Assembly: GCA_902806095.1 (NCBI GenBank)
Contig: CADCVF010000036.1
Location: forward strand, 1 to 64,000
Length of the DNA: 64,000 nucleotides
From: an uncultured Rubrobacteraceae bacterium
GTDB taxonomy: Bacteria; Actinomycetota; Rubrobacteria; Rubrobacterales; Rubrobacteraceae
Direction: 5' to 3'
Part shown: positions 32,357 through 40,621 of the stretch, piece after piece
Layout of the letters: each line of letters begins with the position of its first letter
How positions within the stretch are numbered: position 1 is the first letter of the stretch
The notes under the pieces: model-generated
Databases searched by the model: none
Told to the model about the DNA's origin: nothing
What the model saw: the letters and a program-made list of their open reading frames with translations, nothing else
Position numbers and translations under genes: made by a program

Positions 32357-33157
32357 TTGGCTACCACGACAACCTTCGACGTAGGACGGATGCGGGTCCA
32401 CATCCTGGACGACGGGGTATTCGTTACAGACGCAGGCAACCTCTTCGGCGGCTCCCGGAAGGCCAGCATCAAAGGCGCCATGCATCCCGTTCTGGTCGAG
32501 TCAGGGGATGACCTCGTGCTCATCGATGCGGGATTCGGACCAGAGCTACCCGAGATCCTCGTCGGCCGCTATGAACTGAGGAGAGACAAGGACCTTCTCG
32601 ACTATCTCGACGAATCGGGCTACTCCGCCGGAGACATAACCCACGTCATCCTCTCGCACCTTGACGCCGACCACGTCGGCTGGGCGCTGGGGCCCCCGAG
32701 CTTCCCGAACTCCACGGTCTACGTGCAGAGAGCTGCGCTCGAGGAGGCGCGCCAGATGCCGGAGAAAGACGGACGTCGGGCCGCCGTTCCTGCCGTGGAT
32801 AAAGGCGTGGAAGATGGCTGGTGCGAGTTGCTCGAGACGGACGGAGACGTTCTGCCAGGCGTCAGGGTCGAGGTGCGGGCGGGACATTCCGAAGGGCATC
32901 AAATCGTGTGGCTTGGCGAAGGCGAAGACCTCGCGCTCTACACCGGTGACCTCGCGCCGGCAAAGATCTGGCTCGACCCCGACCTCATATCCGGCGTTGA
33001 TACAGACCCCGAAGCGGCCCGACGGAACCGCATCGAAGTGCTCTCTGCCGCGGAGTCACGAGACGCCCCGGTCGTCCTCTACCACGAGCCAGGGGACTGC
33101 CTCGTCAAGATCCGCAAGACGGAAAAAGGGTTCGAGGCAGTCCCGATAGGGGATTGA
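32357..33157 (+). CDS. MBL-fold metallo-hydrolase
   Basis: A 266-residue metallo-beta-lactamase-fold hydrolase. The metal motif is VILSHLDADHVGWA (HxxxDH with a leading SHLD variant), preceded by LVLIDAGFGPE and followed by VRAGHSEGHQIVWL (third His), YTGDLAPAKIWLD (bridging Asp) and VVLYHEPGD (last His). The first motif is H-L-D-A-D-H, typical of lactonase/AttM-like and other secreted-signal hydrolases. The substrate is unknown. Start is a TTG at 32357 after AGAGGAGGG. It ends next to TCAGC-family copy 5. Confidence 0.85.
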   Translation: MATTTTFDVGRMRVHILDDGVFVTDAGNLFGGSRKASIKGAMHPVLVESGDDLVLIDAGFGPELPEILVGRYELRRDKDLLDYLDESGYSAGDITHVILSHLDADHVGWALGPPSFPNSTVYVQRAALEEARQMPEKDGRRAAVPAVDKGVEDGWCELLETDGDVLPGVRVEVRAGHSEGHQIVWLGEGEDLALYTGDLAPAKIWLDPDLISGVDTDPEAARRNRIEVLSAAESRDAPVVLYHEPGDCLVKIRKTEKGFEAVPIGD

Positions 33158-33294
33158 ATTCAAGCTGGTCAGCACCTCAGCACGCTCGGGCTGACGCCCT
33201 AGCTAGTCAGCACTTCAGCTTCCGCGTGCGCGAACCCTGGCTGACAAGCGAAGCCCGAAGGGCGCAGCGTGCTGAAATGCTGACGTGCTGATTA
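33158..33294. repeat. Modular TCAGC-family element, copy 5 (convergent junction)
   Basis: Left arms GCTGGTCAGCACCTCAGCACG and TAGTCAGCACTTCAGC, cores GGGCTGACGCCC and GCCCGAAGGGC, and right arm GTGCTGAAATGCTGACGTGC. The right end runs into the TAA of the 27-residue gene, which is immediately followed on its own strand by TCAGCACGTCAGCATTTCAG. Confidence 0.75.
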
Positions 33295-33375
33295 GCGTTC
33301 GCGCCGGCGGTTCCTGATCTTGCGCCACACTATTGGCGCGGCCAGGATTAGTGCGCGTCTGAGTATCGTCTTCAA
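33292..33375 (-). CDS. Very small basic membrane-associated protein, 27 residues
   Basis: TTG at 33375 to TAA at 33292 encodes MKTILRRALILAAPIVWRKI followed by RNRRRER. A strong GAGGAGCGAGAA Shine-Dalgarno lies upstream. The product has a 10-residue hydrophobic stretch (ALILAAPIVW) followed by a Lys/Arg cluster, which fits a short membrane-surface peptide. It is too short for standard gene-finders, and I infer it from the Shine-Dalgarno and codon use. It is isolated between the MBL gene and the nitroreductase gene. Confidence 0.55.
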   Translation of the reverse strand: MKTILRRALILAAPIVWRKIRNRRRER

Positions 33376-33444
33376 TTCTCGCTCCTCACTTCGTTGACAA
33401 CCAATAATACGCAAAGGTCGCCGTTCGGTTGCGACGAAAGCCGA

Positions 33445-34020
33445 TCAACCGCCGTGCCAGACGGTCCTCTCGCCTGCGGGGCTGCGTCTGCGAGGCCGCT
33501 CACCCATGTCGGGGTAGCCGACGTAGAGGTAGGCGACGATCCCGTCGCCCTCGCTGAGACCGAAGAAGGCGCGCATGTGCTCGTGATATGCAACGGGGCC
33601 AGTGCGCCAGATGCTTGCGAGGCCGAAGGAGTGGGCCGTGAGCTGCATGTTCTGGACGGCCGCGGCGCAGGCCGCGTAGTTCTCCAGGGTCTCGACCTCG
33701 TCGCGGCCCGAGGTGGAGATCACAGCGATTACCACGGGAGCCCTGAAAGCCTTCTTGCGCTCCCGGCTGATCCTGCCCGCCGCCAGCTCCTCGTCCTCTC
33801 CCTCCGCCTCGGCCTGCAAGCGGGCCGTCTCGGCCCTAGCTCGGGCTAGGTCGCCGCGACCCTTACCCGTAAATACGTGGAAGCGCCACGGCTCGGTGAT
33901 CTTGTGGTTCGGGGCGTGCACGGCGCTCTCCAGGATGCGCTCTATAAGGTCTTCCGGCACAGGGTCCCGCCTTACTCGGCCGACGCTCTGGCGCGTCTGA
34001 ATGGCACGGATCACATCCAA
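33445..34020 (-). CDS. Nitroreductase family protein
   Basis: A 191-residue FMN-dependent oxidoreductase. FMN-binding starts at IQTRQSVGRVRRDPVPEDLI (typical RxSxRxF-like loop), followed by VHAPNHKITEPWRFHVFTGK, a charged insertion, AACAAAVQNMQLTAHSFGLA and the C-terminal GYPDMGERPRRRSPAGERTV. It probably reduces nitro groups or quinones with NAD(P)H; its natural substrate is unknown. Single gene, divergent from mdh. Confidence 0.88.
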   Translation of the reverse strand: MDVIRAIQTRQSVGRVRRDPVPEDLIERILESAVHAPNHKITEPWRFHVFTGKGRGDLARARAETARLQAEAEGEDEELAAGRISRERKKAFRAPVVIAVISTSGRDEVETLENYAACAAAVQNMQLTAHSFGLASIWRTGPVAYHEHMRAFFGLSEGDGIVAYLYVGYPDMGERPRRRSPAGERTVWHGG

Positions 34021-34138
34021 CGAAGCTCCCTGGAAGTCTCACTCACCGAGGTGATTCTATCCGGGTTTGGTACAGCAAGCTCCGAGGTATTCACATATCA
34101 TGGCGCAGGGCGACGAGTCGAACTCAGGAGGGAACGAG

Positions 34139-35068
34139 ATGGCAAAGAAGAAAGTCACCGTAGTAGGCGCGGGGAACGTGGGAGGGACGACGGCCCAGAG
34201 GCTCGCCGAGCGCAACTATGCCGACGTGGTGCTCGTTGACATAGTCGAGGGCCTACCCCAGGGCAAGGCGCTCGACATCCTCGAGAGCGGTCCGATCCTC
34301 GGCTACGACTCAAACGTAACGGGCGCAAACGACTACGAGGAGACCGCGGGCTCGGACGTGGTCGTCATAACCAGCGGCAGCCCCCGCAAGCCTGGGATGA
34401 GCCGCGACGACCTACTCAAGACGAACCAGAGTATCGTTGGGAGTGTTACGGAGGAGGTCGTCAAGCACTCGCCGGAGACTATCCTCGTGGTCGTCGCCAA
34501 CCCGCTCGACGCGATGTGCCACGTGGCGATGGAGACTAGCGGATTCCCCCGCGAGCGGGTGGTAGGCATGGCAGGAATCCTCGACACGGCCCGCTACCGC
34601 ACGTTCATAGCCGAAGAGCTCGGCGTCTCCGTTCGCGACGTCTTCGCGCTCGTCCTCGGCGGGCACGGGGACACGATGGTCCCGTTGCCTAGCATGGCCA
34701 CAGTAGGCGGGGTCGCGATCACGGAGCTTCTCCCAGAAGATCGTGTCGAAGCCATAGTGGACCGCACCCGTCAGGGCGGTGCCGAGATCGTCGGCCTCCT
34801 CCAGAGCGGGAGCGCCTTCTACGCGCCGTCCGCGGCTGCAGCCGAAATGGTAGACGCCATCCTTCTCGACCAGAAGCGCATCCTCCCGTGCGCGGCCTAC
34901 CTGCAGGGCGAGTACGGACTAAATCACCTCTTCGTCGGCGTCCCCGTCAAGCTCGGCGCCTCAGGCATCGAAGACATCGTCGAGCTCGTACTGACGGACG
35001 AAGAAGTGGGGCATCTGAACGATAGCGCCGACTCCGTGAGAGAGCTCGTGCAAGTGTTGCACGGGTAG
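34139..35068 (+). CDS. mdh: Malate dehydrogenase (LDH-like type)
   Basis: A 309-residue NAD-dependent malate dehydrogenase of the tetrameric, lactate-dehydrogenase-like type. Motifs are [20 protein letters not shown] (Rossmann loop), VVLVDIVEG with Asp34 as NAD selector, the specificity loop [15 protein letters not shown] whose Arg residue and Met mark malate over lactate, [10 protein letters not shown], and the catalytic [13 protein letters not shown]. It oxidises malate to oxaloacetate in the TCA cycle. The ATG at 34139 follows CAGGAGGGAACG; the open frame upstream from 34067 is rejected. It ends beside repeat copy 6. Confidence 0.94.
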   Translation: MAKKKVTVVGAGNVGGTTAQRLAERNYADVVLVDIVEGLPQGKALDILESGPILGYDSNVTGANDYEETAGSDVVVITSGSPRKPGMSRDDLLKTNQSIVGSVTEEVVKHSPETILVVVANPLDAMCHVAMETSGFPRERVVGMAGILDTARYRTFIAEELGVSVRDVFALVLGGHGDTMVPLPSMATVGGVAITELLPEDRVEAIVDRTRQGGAEIVGLLQSGSAFYAPSAAAAEMVDAILLDQKRILPCAAYLQGEYGLNHLFVGVPVKLGASGIEDIVELVLTDEEVGHLNDSADSVRELVQVLHG

Positions 35069-35148
35069 AAGGCTGAAGTGCTGACAAGGCGCGAAGCGCC
35101 GTGCTGACAAGCGGAGGCGTCAGCCGGAGCGCGCTGACCAGCTTTACA
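35066..35148. repeat. Modular TCAGC-family element, copy 6 (convergent junction)
   Basis: Compact copy: GCTGAAGTGCTGACAAGG, core GGCGCGAAGCGCC, then CGTGCTGACAAGC, a second core GGAGGCGTCAGCC, and the right arm GCGCGCTGACCAGCTT that ends at the TAA of the Mrp gene. Confidence 0.75.
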
Positions 35149-36337
35149 ACACCTTTATCCGCCTGCGGACCTTGGTCGTGGCGAGGGCTGCTGCGATCTC
35201 GTCGAAGGCACGGGCAGGGGTCGAATCGACGTCGAAGAGAGAGCGTCCAGGCTCACCCGTGGCGTCAGGCAGGATCGGGATGCGGCCCATGACCTGTGAG
35301 CCTAGCTCTCCCGCAACCCTGTCGCCGCCGTCGCCGCCGAAGATCCTCAGTTCTTTGCCGCAGTCAGGACACTCTGCATAACCCATGTTCTCGACGACCC
35401 CGGCGACCTTGAGGTGAGCCTGCACGGCCATCTTGCCGGCCTTGACAGCGACCCGCGCGGCGTCCGCCTGAGGAGTGGTGACGACGAGCGCCTCGGCCTT
35501 TGGGATCATCTGGGCCACGGTCAGGGCGACATCACCCGTCCCAGGCGGCATGTCCACGATGATGAAGTCGGGCTCGTCCCAGTAGACGTCGCGCATCAGT
35601 TGGGTCAGGGCCTTGTTCACTATGGGTGCTCGCCAGATGATGGCCTGTCCCTCGTTCACGAAGTTGCCCATGGAGATGAACTTCAGTCCCTGGGGGGACT
35701 CTATCGGGAAGATCACACCCTCGACCACGTTGGGCTTGCCAAGCGAGCCGAGCATGACTGGGATGGAAGAGCCGTACACGTCGGCGTCGAGTATCTCGAC
35801 GGAGTGTCCCGCCCTGTCGAGCGCGGCGGCGAGGTTGACGGCCACGGTGCTCTTGCCGACCCCTCCCTTGCCGCTCACCACGGCGATGATGCGGGTCTTG
35901 GACTCGTCCCGAAAGGCTGGGGCCAGCTCCGAGGGGCCGCCGTGCAGCGACGTGAGCAGGTTCTGGCGGTCTTCGTCGGTCATCACCCCAAAGTCGACCT
36001 CGACGCCAGCGACGCCTTCGATCATCATGAGCCTGTCCCTGATATCCGTGGTGATCCTGTGCTTCAGAGGGCAGCCCGCGGTCGTGAGGGAGACACCGAC
36101 GGTAACGTTCGGACCCTGTATCTCGATGCCCCTTATCATGTTCAGCGAGACGAGGTCGCGTCCGATCTCAGGGTCCCTTACGTCCCTCAGAGCCTCCCTG
36201 ATACCAGCCTCGGAGTACCCGTCGGCCGGCTCGGGCGTATGGTCCGCTAGTTCTTCTGCCGTCTCGGCCTCGACATACTCCGCCCGACCACCTTCGTCAG
36301 GTGGCCCGGCCTTACGTCTACGAAACCAGTCAACCAC
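35144..36337 (-). CDS. mrp: Mrp/NBP35-family Fe-S cluster carrier ATPase
   Basis: A 397-residue P-loop protein. An N-terminal DUF59/MIP18 domain (IREALRDVRDPEIGRDLVSL, GCPLKHRI) is followed by a Mrp ATPase domain with the deviant Walker A VVSGKGGVGKSTVAVNLA, DADVYGSSIPVMLG, VDMPPGTGDVALT and the metal-binding CPDC in YAECPDCGKELRIFGG. It carries and transfers Fe-S clusters in the cytoplasm. The GTG at 36337 (VVDWFRRRK) is preceded by GGAGGAGG, so I reject the longer frame to 36490. The C-terminus reaches repeat copy 6. Confidence 0.92.
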   Translation of the reverse strand: MVDWFRRRKAGPPDEGGRAEYVEAETAEELADHTPEPADGYSEAGIREALRDVRDPEIGRDLVSLNMIRGIEIQGPNVTVGVSLTTAGCPLKHRITTDIRDRLMMIEGVAGVEVDFGVMTDEDRQNLLTSLHGGPSELAPAFRDESKTRIIAVVSGKGGVGKSTVAVNLAAALDRAGHSVEILDADVYGSSIPVMLGSLGKPNVVEGVIFPIESPQGLKFISMGNFVNEGQAIIWRAPIVNKALTQLMRDVYWDEPDFIIVDMPPGTGDVALTVAQMIPKAEALVVTTPQADAARVAVKAGKMAVQAHLKVAGVVENMGYAECPDCGKELRIFGGDGGDRVAGELGSQVMGRIPILPDATGEPGRSLFDVDSTPARAFDEIAAALATTKVRRRIKVL

Positions 36338-36526
36338 GTCTGCCAACCTCCTCCGGCACCACGTACCGGCGATTCCAACTAGCTTGAGTGCGGTAGATAC
36401 TTCCTGCTTCGGGCCAATGTTAACACAGGGTCGACATACCCCGTGCGTGCCGTTCGACCCGGATAAGAAACGCATCTGGGGCCGGGTCATTAGCCTCGCT
36501 CGTCTGGCGCAAGAATCCTCGAGATT

Positions 36527-38125
36527 TCAAGAGGGCCTGTACTCTGCGAAGACCCCGCGAAGCGTGTCGGACACCTCGCCTAACGTCGCGAGCTCTGCCA
36601 GGGCCTCTTTCATCGGGTAGAGAAGGTTCTCTGAGCCCTCGGCCGCTCGCTTCAGGCGGGCAAGGGCTCTCTCGACGGCAGCTTCGTCTCTGCTGTCTTT
36701 GAGGTCTGCTAGGCGTTCCTTCTGGCGCTCGCGGATGGTCTCGTCGATCGTGTGAAGCTCCATGTCAGGGGCCTCGGTGCCACCCGAGGTGTGGCGGTTG
36801 ACGCCGACGATGACGCGTTCCTCTCTCTCGACCTCCCGCTGGAAGCGGTAGGCGGCGTCCTCGATCTCCCGCTGCATAAAGCGCTCCTCGACAGCCTTTA
36901 CCGAGCCTCCCATCTCGTCGATGCGCTTTATGTAGGCCCAGGCTGCCTCCTCGACGGCGTCGGTCAAAGACTCCACGTAGTAGGAGCCGGCAAGCGGGTC
37001 GGCCGTCCCCGTCAGTCCGCCCTCGCTCGCCAGGATCTGCTGGGTTCTAAGGGCGATGCGCGCGCTCCGCTCCGTAGGGAGCGCGAGGGCTTCGTCGAAG
37101 GCGTTGGTGTGCAGGCTCTGGGTCCCGCCGAGGACCGCGGAGAGCGCCTGGACCGTGGTGCGGACGATATTGTTCTCGGCCTGCTGGGCCGTCAGCGAGG
37201 AGCCCGCTGTCTGGGTATGGAACCTGAGCTTTCTGCTCCCCTCATCGGTCGCGCCGAAACGGTCGCGCATGATCGAAGCCCACATCCTCCTCGCCGCCCT
37301 GTACTTGGCCACCTCCTGGAACAGGTCGTTGTGGGCGTTGAAGAAGAACGAGAGCCTTGGCGCGAACTCATCCACCTCGAGCCCGGCGTCGATGGCGGCC
37401 TCGACGTAGGCTATGGCATTGGAGAGGGTGAAGGCGAGCTCCTGGACGGCGGTGGACCCGGCCTCCCTTATGTGGTAGCCGGAAATGGAGATGGTGTTCC
37501 AGCGCGGCAACTCTGCGGCGCAGTAGGCGAACGTGTCCGTGGTGATCCTCATCGATGGTCCTGGCGGGTAGATGTAGGTGCCGCGGGCCAGATACTCCTT
37601 GAGTATGTCGTTCTGGGTGGTCCCCGTGACGTTCTCAGCCTCCACGCCTTGTTCCTCCGCTACGAGCGCGTAGAGGAGCAAGAGGATCGAGGCTGTCGCG
37701 TTTATCGTCATCGAGGTCGAGACCTCCCTCAATGGTATGCCTTCGAAGAGGTCGCGCATGTCCAGGAGCGAGTCGATAGCTACGCCGACCTTGCCAACCT
37801 CTCCCAGGGCGAGATCGTGGTCCGAGTCGCGCCCCATCTGCGTGGGCAGATCGAAGGCCACGGAGAGGCCCGTCTGGCCGTTGTCTATGAGGTACTTGAA
37901 ACGGGCGTTCGTCTCGCGCGCCGTGCCGAAACCCGCGTACTGGCGCATGGTCCATGGCCTGCCACGATACATGCTAGGGTAGGGGCCTCGGGTGTAAGGG
38001 TACTCTCCCGGGTCTCCGAGTCTCTCGGGATAGTCGAAGCCTTCGAGGTCCTCGGGCTTGTAGAGGGGGTTGACCTCGATCCCGGACTCCGTACGGATCT
38101 CGTTCTGGCGTTCCTCGGTATCCAA
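36527..38125 (-). CDS. Methylmalonyl-CoA mutase, large (catalytic) subunit
   Basis: A 532-residue TIM-barrel subunit that converts (R)-methylmalonyl-CoA to succinyl-CoA with adenosylcobalamin. Motifs: [58 protein letters not shown], the [11 protein letters not shown] region, [20 protein letters not shown] and [20 protein letters not shown]. It lacks the C-terminal B12-binding domain, so it needs a separate small subunit that is not in this window. A TTG start follows GGGGAGGACACGCC. It is 21 nt downstream of the epimerase gene on the same strand, an operon for propionyl-CoA use. Confidence 0.93.
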   Translation of the reverse strand: MDTEERQNEIRTESGIEVNPLYKPEDLEGFDYPERLGDPGEYPYTRGPYPSMYRGRPWTMRQYAGFGTARETNARFKYLIDNGQTGLSVAFDLPTQMGRDSDHDLALGEVGKVGVAIDSLLDMRDLFEGIPLREVSTSMTINATASILLLLYALVAEEQGVEAENVTGTTQNDILKEYLARGTYIYPPGPSMRITTDTFAYCAAELPRWNTISISGYHIREAGSTAVQELAFTLSNAIAYVEAAIDAGLEVDEFAPRLSFFFNAHNDLFQEVAKYRAARRMWASIMRDRFGATDEGSRKLRFHTQTAGSSLTAQQAENNIVRTTVQALSAVLGGTQSLHTNAFDEALALPTERSARIALRTQQILASEGGLTGTADPLAGSYYVESLTDAVEEAAWAYIKRIDEMGGSVKAVEERFMQREIEDAAYRFQREVEREERVIVGVNRHTSGGTEAPDMELHTIDETIRERQKERLADLKDSRDEAAVERALARLKRAAEGSENLLYPMKEALAELATLGEVSDTLRGVFAEYRPS

Positions 38126-38146
38126 GGCGTGTCCTCCCCGCTCGTC

Positions 38147-38554
38147 TCAGGCGTGTGGCAATTCTACTAGCTCGGTGAGCACCCCGAAGGCGCCCCTCGG
38201 GTGGACGAAGGCCACTCTGGTCCCCCCGGCCCCCCTCCTCGGCTCTTCGTCTATGAGCTCAACGCCGTTGCGCTCGAGCTCCGCCAACGTCCCGCTGAGA
38301 TCATCGACCTCGAAAGCGACGTGGTGGAAGCCCTCGCCGCGCTTCGCCAGGAACTTTCCGACGGGCGAGTCGGGACGGGTCGGCTGGACGAGCTCGATGT
38401 TCGATTCCCCGACCCTGAACATGGTGGCTACTATGCCCTGCTCCTCCACGACCTCGGGCTCTCCGAGTACGGCGCCGAAGTTCTCCTCGTAGAATATCGA
38501 GGCCGCCTCGATGTCCTCCACCGCGTAACCGAGGTGGTAGATCCTGTTCAGCAT
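38147..38554 (-). CDS. mce: Methylmalonyl-CoA epimerase
   Basis: A 135-residue vicinal-oxygen-chelate enzyme that interconverts (S)- and (R)-methylmalonyl-CoA. Features: IYHLGYAVEDIEAASIFYEE at the start, NIELVQPTRPDSPVGKFLAK, then GEGFHHVAFEVDD (metal-ligand His) and VAFVHPRGAFGVLTELVEL with the C-terminal Glu ligand. It directly precedes the mutase gene, and together they feed propionyl-CoA carbon into succinyl-CoA. Start is the ATG at 38554. Confidence 0.92.
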   Translation of the reverse strand: MLNRIYHLGYAVEDIEAASIFYEENFGAVLGEPEVVEEQGIVATMFRVGESNIELVQPTRPDSPVGKFLAKRGEGFHHVAFEVDDLSGTLAELERNGVELIDEEPRRGAGGTRVAFVHPRGAFGVLTELVELPHA

Positions 38555-38648
38555 TCTTCTCCCTGATCGTGGCTCCTGAATGGAACCCCCGATTGTAGTC
38601 TATGGAGATCCGCTAGAATCAAGGAGGACCATAAGGCAGGAGGCGAGG

Positions 38649-38891
38649 ATGGCACAGGGTGTGATGCGCAAGATAGGGGAGCTCTCGGAGGAGCGCGAGC
38701 GGCTCCTGAGCAGGGAGGGTACGCACCAGGCGGACCTAGAGGACCGCGAGCGCCTCGTACAGATAGACCACGACCTGCAGGTCCTCTGGGACCTCAGGCG
38801 CAGGGAGCTGGCAGGCGAGATGATCAACCTCGACGAGGACTTCTACGACCGCTACACGGTCGACCCCGGCCGCGACGCACCAGGCAGATAG
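38649..38891 (+). CDS. DUF2630-like protein, 80 residues
   Basis: An 80-residue helical protein: MAQGVMRKIGELSEERERLL, then ERLVQIDHDLQVLWDLRRRE. The pattern of a Glu/Arg-rich helix followed by RLxxIDxDLxxLWDLLRxR agrees with DUF2630, a small actinobacterial family of unknown function. ATG at 38649 follows GCAGGAGGCGAGG, and a TAGAAT box is at 38614-38619. Its 3' end plus about 80 bases beyond is duplicated downstream (38983-39120). Confidence 0.75.
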   Translation: MAQGVMRKIGELSEERERLLSREGTHQADLEDRERLVQIDHDLQVLWDLRRRELAGEMINLDEDFYDRYTVDPGRDAPGR

Positions 38892-39121
38892 AGCGGCGCA
38901 CGTGGGTACGCATAAGGCGGTTCACGAACCGCCCCTACAACGTATCGCGTTACCCTACCACGAACCATTCGCACCACATACCGGTACACGGCCGACCCTG
39001 GCCGCGGCGACACACAGGGTAGATGGGACGGCGCGTATGGTCGCGCAGGCGCACGTAGGGACATGGTAGGGGTGCGTATGGGCATGTAGGGGCGCTTCGC
39101 GAAGCGCCCTCACACGAACCG
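38863..39121. repeat. Diverged tandem duplication carrying two TAGGGGCGG-family palindromes (convergent junction)
   Basis: The end of the DUF2630 gene and its flank (GACCCCGGCCGCGACGCACC and GGCGGTTCACGAACCGCCCC near 38867-38935) reappear in degenerate form at about 38988-39115 (GACCCTGGCCGCGGCGACAC, then TAGGGGCGCTTCGCGAAGCG). Each half carries one palindrome, and the second continues to the TAG of the 74-residue gene. Apart from these repeats the 234-nt gap holds no gene. Confidence 0.65.
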
Positions 39122-39125
39122 CCCT

Positions 39126-39350
39126 CTAGAATCCCAGGCGCGTGTTGATATCGGCCCATTCGGCCGTAGAGGAGATCCTCACGAGGACGTTCCTCAGCTC
39201 CAGGATGTCATCCTCGGAGAACGCTTCGCGTCCCGCGTCGGGCACGAAGTTCATCACGCGTCCGTCCGAGTAGCGCACGAGGATCCGGGTGACCCCGACG
39301 CCCTGTTCCATGGGTCCGTGTGCCTTCCTGGTCCGCTCTATACCGTGCAA
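39126..39350 (-). CDS. Small unknown protein, 74 residues (tandem paralogue B)
   Basis: TTG at 39350 after GAGGAGGACGG. The core VTRILVRYSDGRVMNFVPDA followed by FSEDDILELRNVLVRISST resembles the product of the upstream gene: a short beta-hairpin with an acidic turn, an F-x-P, then a helix with an acidic start. I do not recognise a family. The two genes are 11 nt apart and co-transcribed. Charged, soluble and with no membrane segment. It ends near palindromes of the TAGGGGCGG family. Confidence 0.65.
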   Translation of the reverse strand: MHGIERTRKAHGPMEQGVGVTRILVRYSDGRVMNFVPDAGREAFSEDDILELRNVLVRISSTAEWADINTRLGF

Positions 39351-39361
39351 ACCGTCCTCCT

Positions 39362-39583
39362 CTAGTTCTTCTTGCCTTTGCGGATGCTGTGGGCCATGGA
39401 GTCGATGTAAGCCGCCATCTGGTGCAGTTCGTAGGACTCGAACTCCCCGCGCTGCTTCGGCGTGAAGACGTCCTCGTCGCCGTTGTCGAACTCGATGACG
39501 ATCTCCTTTATGCCGTACGCGTCCATGTTGCTACCCGCCACGTCAAGCGGACTGCCCCGCCACTGCCTGTCTGTTCCTTCCAT
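39362..39583 (-). CDS. Small unknown protein, 73 residues (tandem paralogue A)
   Basis: ATG at 39583 after AGAAGGAGCGGGTG. The core YGIKEIVIEFDNGDEDVFTP is followed by GEFESYELHQMAAYIDSMAH. It matches the neighbouring gene in layout (beta, D/N-G turn, F-x-P, then helix). Ends in a Lys-rich tail (RKGKKN). Unknown function; a small regulator or partner protein is possible. Confidence 0.65.
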   Translation of the reverse strand: MEGTDRQWRGSPLDVAGSNMDAYGIKEIVIEFDNGDEDVFTPKQRGEFESYELHQMAAYIDSMAHSIRKGKKN

Positions 39584-39679
39584 CACCCGCTCCTTCTTGT
39601 GGCCCGAACATCTGCGCAGCTCTCTGGTTTTCGACCCTCGTACGAATACTAGAGTATCGGCGGCGCGAGCGTAAGACTC

Positions 39680-39800
39680 AGCGGTTTGTTTCGCAAACCG
39701 CGCTGGTCAGCACGTCAACATTTCGGATTGTCAGCCCTTTGTTATGGCTGAATTGCTGACTAGCTGAAGTGCTGAAATGCTCGTCGTGCCTAAAGCTATG
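39680..39800. repeat. Modular TCAGC-family element, copy 7 (between same-strand genes)
   Basis: GGTTTGTTTCGCAAACC core at about 39689-39705, arms GGTCAGCACGTCAACATTTC, then GGCTGAATTGCTGACTAGC and GCTGAAGTGCTGAAATGC. This is the only copy not between convergent genes. It separates the stop of the DUF554 gene from the promoter side of the 73-residue gene. Confidence 0.65.
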
Positions 39801-39817
39801 CCTTATGCACGACGTTG

Positions 39818-40510
39818 TCAGAGCGGCCACAGGGGGCTCGCCGCGACGAGCAGTGGGGCGAGAAGGAGTGAGGGGAGCATGTTCGCCACCCTGACCTCCT
39901 TCAAGTCGAGCAGTCCCAGGCCGAGGCCGAAGATCAGGATACCTCCTGTCGCGGTGGTCCCCGAGATCATGGACCCAGTTACGACCGCGTCCAGAGACCC
40001 CGCCCCGAGCGTCAGCGAGCCCTGCACCACGAGGACCGTCCCGGCCGAGAGCAGCACGCCCCACCCAAGCACGGAGGCGAAGGCCAGCGCCGCGATAAAG
40101 TCGAGGGTGCTCTTTAGGGCGAGGAGGCTGTAGTCACCATTCAGGCCGTCCTGAAACGAGCCGATAACCGTCAGCGGCCCGACGCAGAACAGGAGGCTCG
40201 TTGTCACGAAAGCCCGACTGACGGGACTCTCGCCCTTCGAAAACCTCCTCTCCAGACGATCTCCCAACCGCCTGAGCCGTGCGTCTATGTCGAGGAGCTC
40301 CCCGACAACGAGACCCAGGATTACGCTGACCAGCGGCACGAGCACGTTGTCGTACTTCAGGAAGTTCGCGACGCCGACAAGCAACGTTACGATGCCGATA
40401 GACTGCATCGCAGTCGTGCGAATGCCTTCGGGTAGCTTCGCGCCTGCTAGAATGCCGATGCTGCCGCCGGCGAGCACGGCGAAAACGTTGATCGCAGTTC
40501 CGATACCCAC
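39818..40510 (-). CDS. DUF554 family membrane protein
   Basis: A 230-residue polytopic protein of the DUF554 (YqgA/YdfK) family. The family opening GIGTAINVFAVLAGGSIGIL and later segments VGVANFLKYDNVLVPLVSVI, FVTTSLLFCVGPLTVIGSFQ DGLNGDYSLLALKSTLDFIA (in two adjacent parts) and GGILIFGLGLGLLDLKEVRV are recognisable. It is thought to be a transporter; the substrate is unknown. GTG start at 40510, 10 nt after a TATACT box, so probably leaderless. The frame is open further upstream but those residues (Cys/Arg-rich) do not match the family. Confidence 0.83.
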   Translation of the reverse strand: MGIGTAINVFAVLAGGSIGILAGAKLPEGIRTTAMQSIGIVTLLVGVANFLKYDNVLVPLVSVILGLVVGELLDIDARLRRLGDRLERRFSKGESPVSRAFVTTSLLFCVGPLTVIGSFQDGLNGDYSLLALKSTLDFIAALAFASVLGWGVLLSAGTVLVVQGSLTLGAGSLDAVVTGSMISGTTATGGILIFGLGLGLLDLKEVRVANMLPSLLLAPLLVAASPLWPL

Positions 40511-40520
40511 GGGAGCCAGA

Positions 40521-40526
40521 AGTATA
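40521..40526 (-). promoter_or_regulatory. -10 box of leaderless DUF554 gene
   Basis: TATACT on the minus strand, 10 nt before the GTG at 40510. Confidence 0.45.
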
Positions 40527-40621
40527 TGACATAAGCGCCTCCGGCACCCGCGATCCGTACAGCACTCTCCGGAGCTGTCGAACCAGAGGTAGGACATCGT
40601 CCCCCGGGTGCCTGCGGCCCG

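Noticed and set aside
36752..38170. 472-codon plus-strand frame over the mutase gene
   Set aside because: Shadow of the mutase and epimerase codons, with Gly/Arg/Val-rich composition and no motif.
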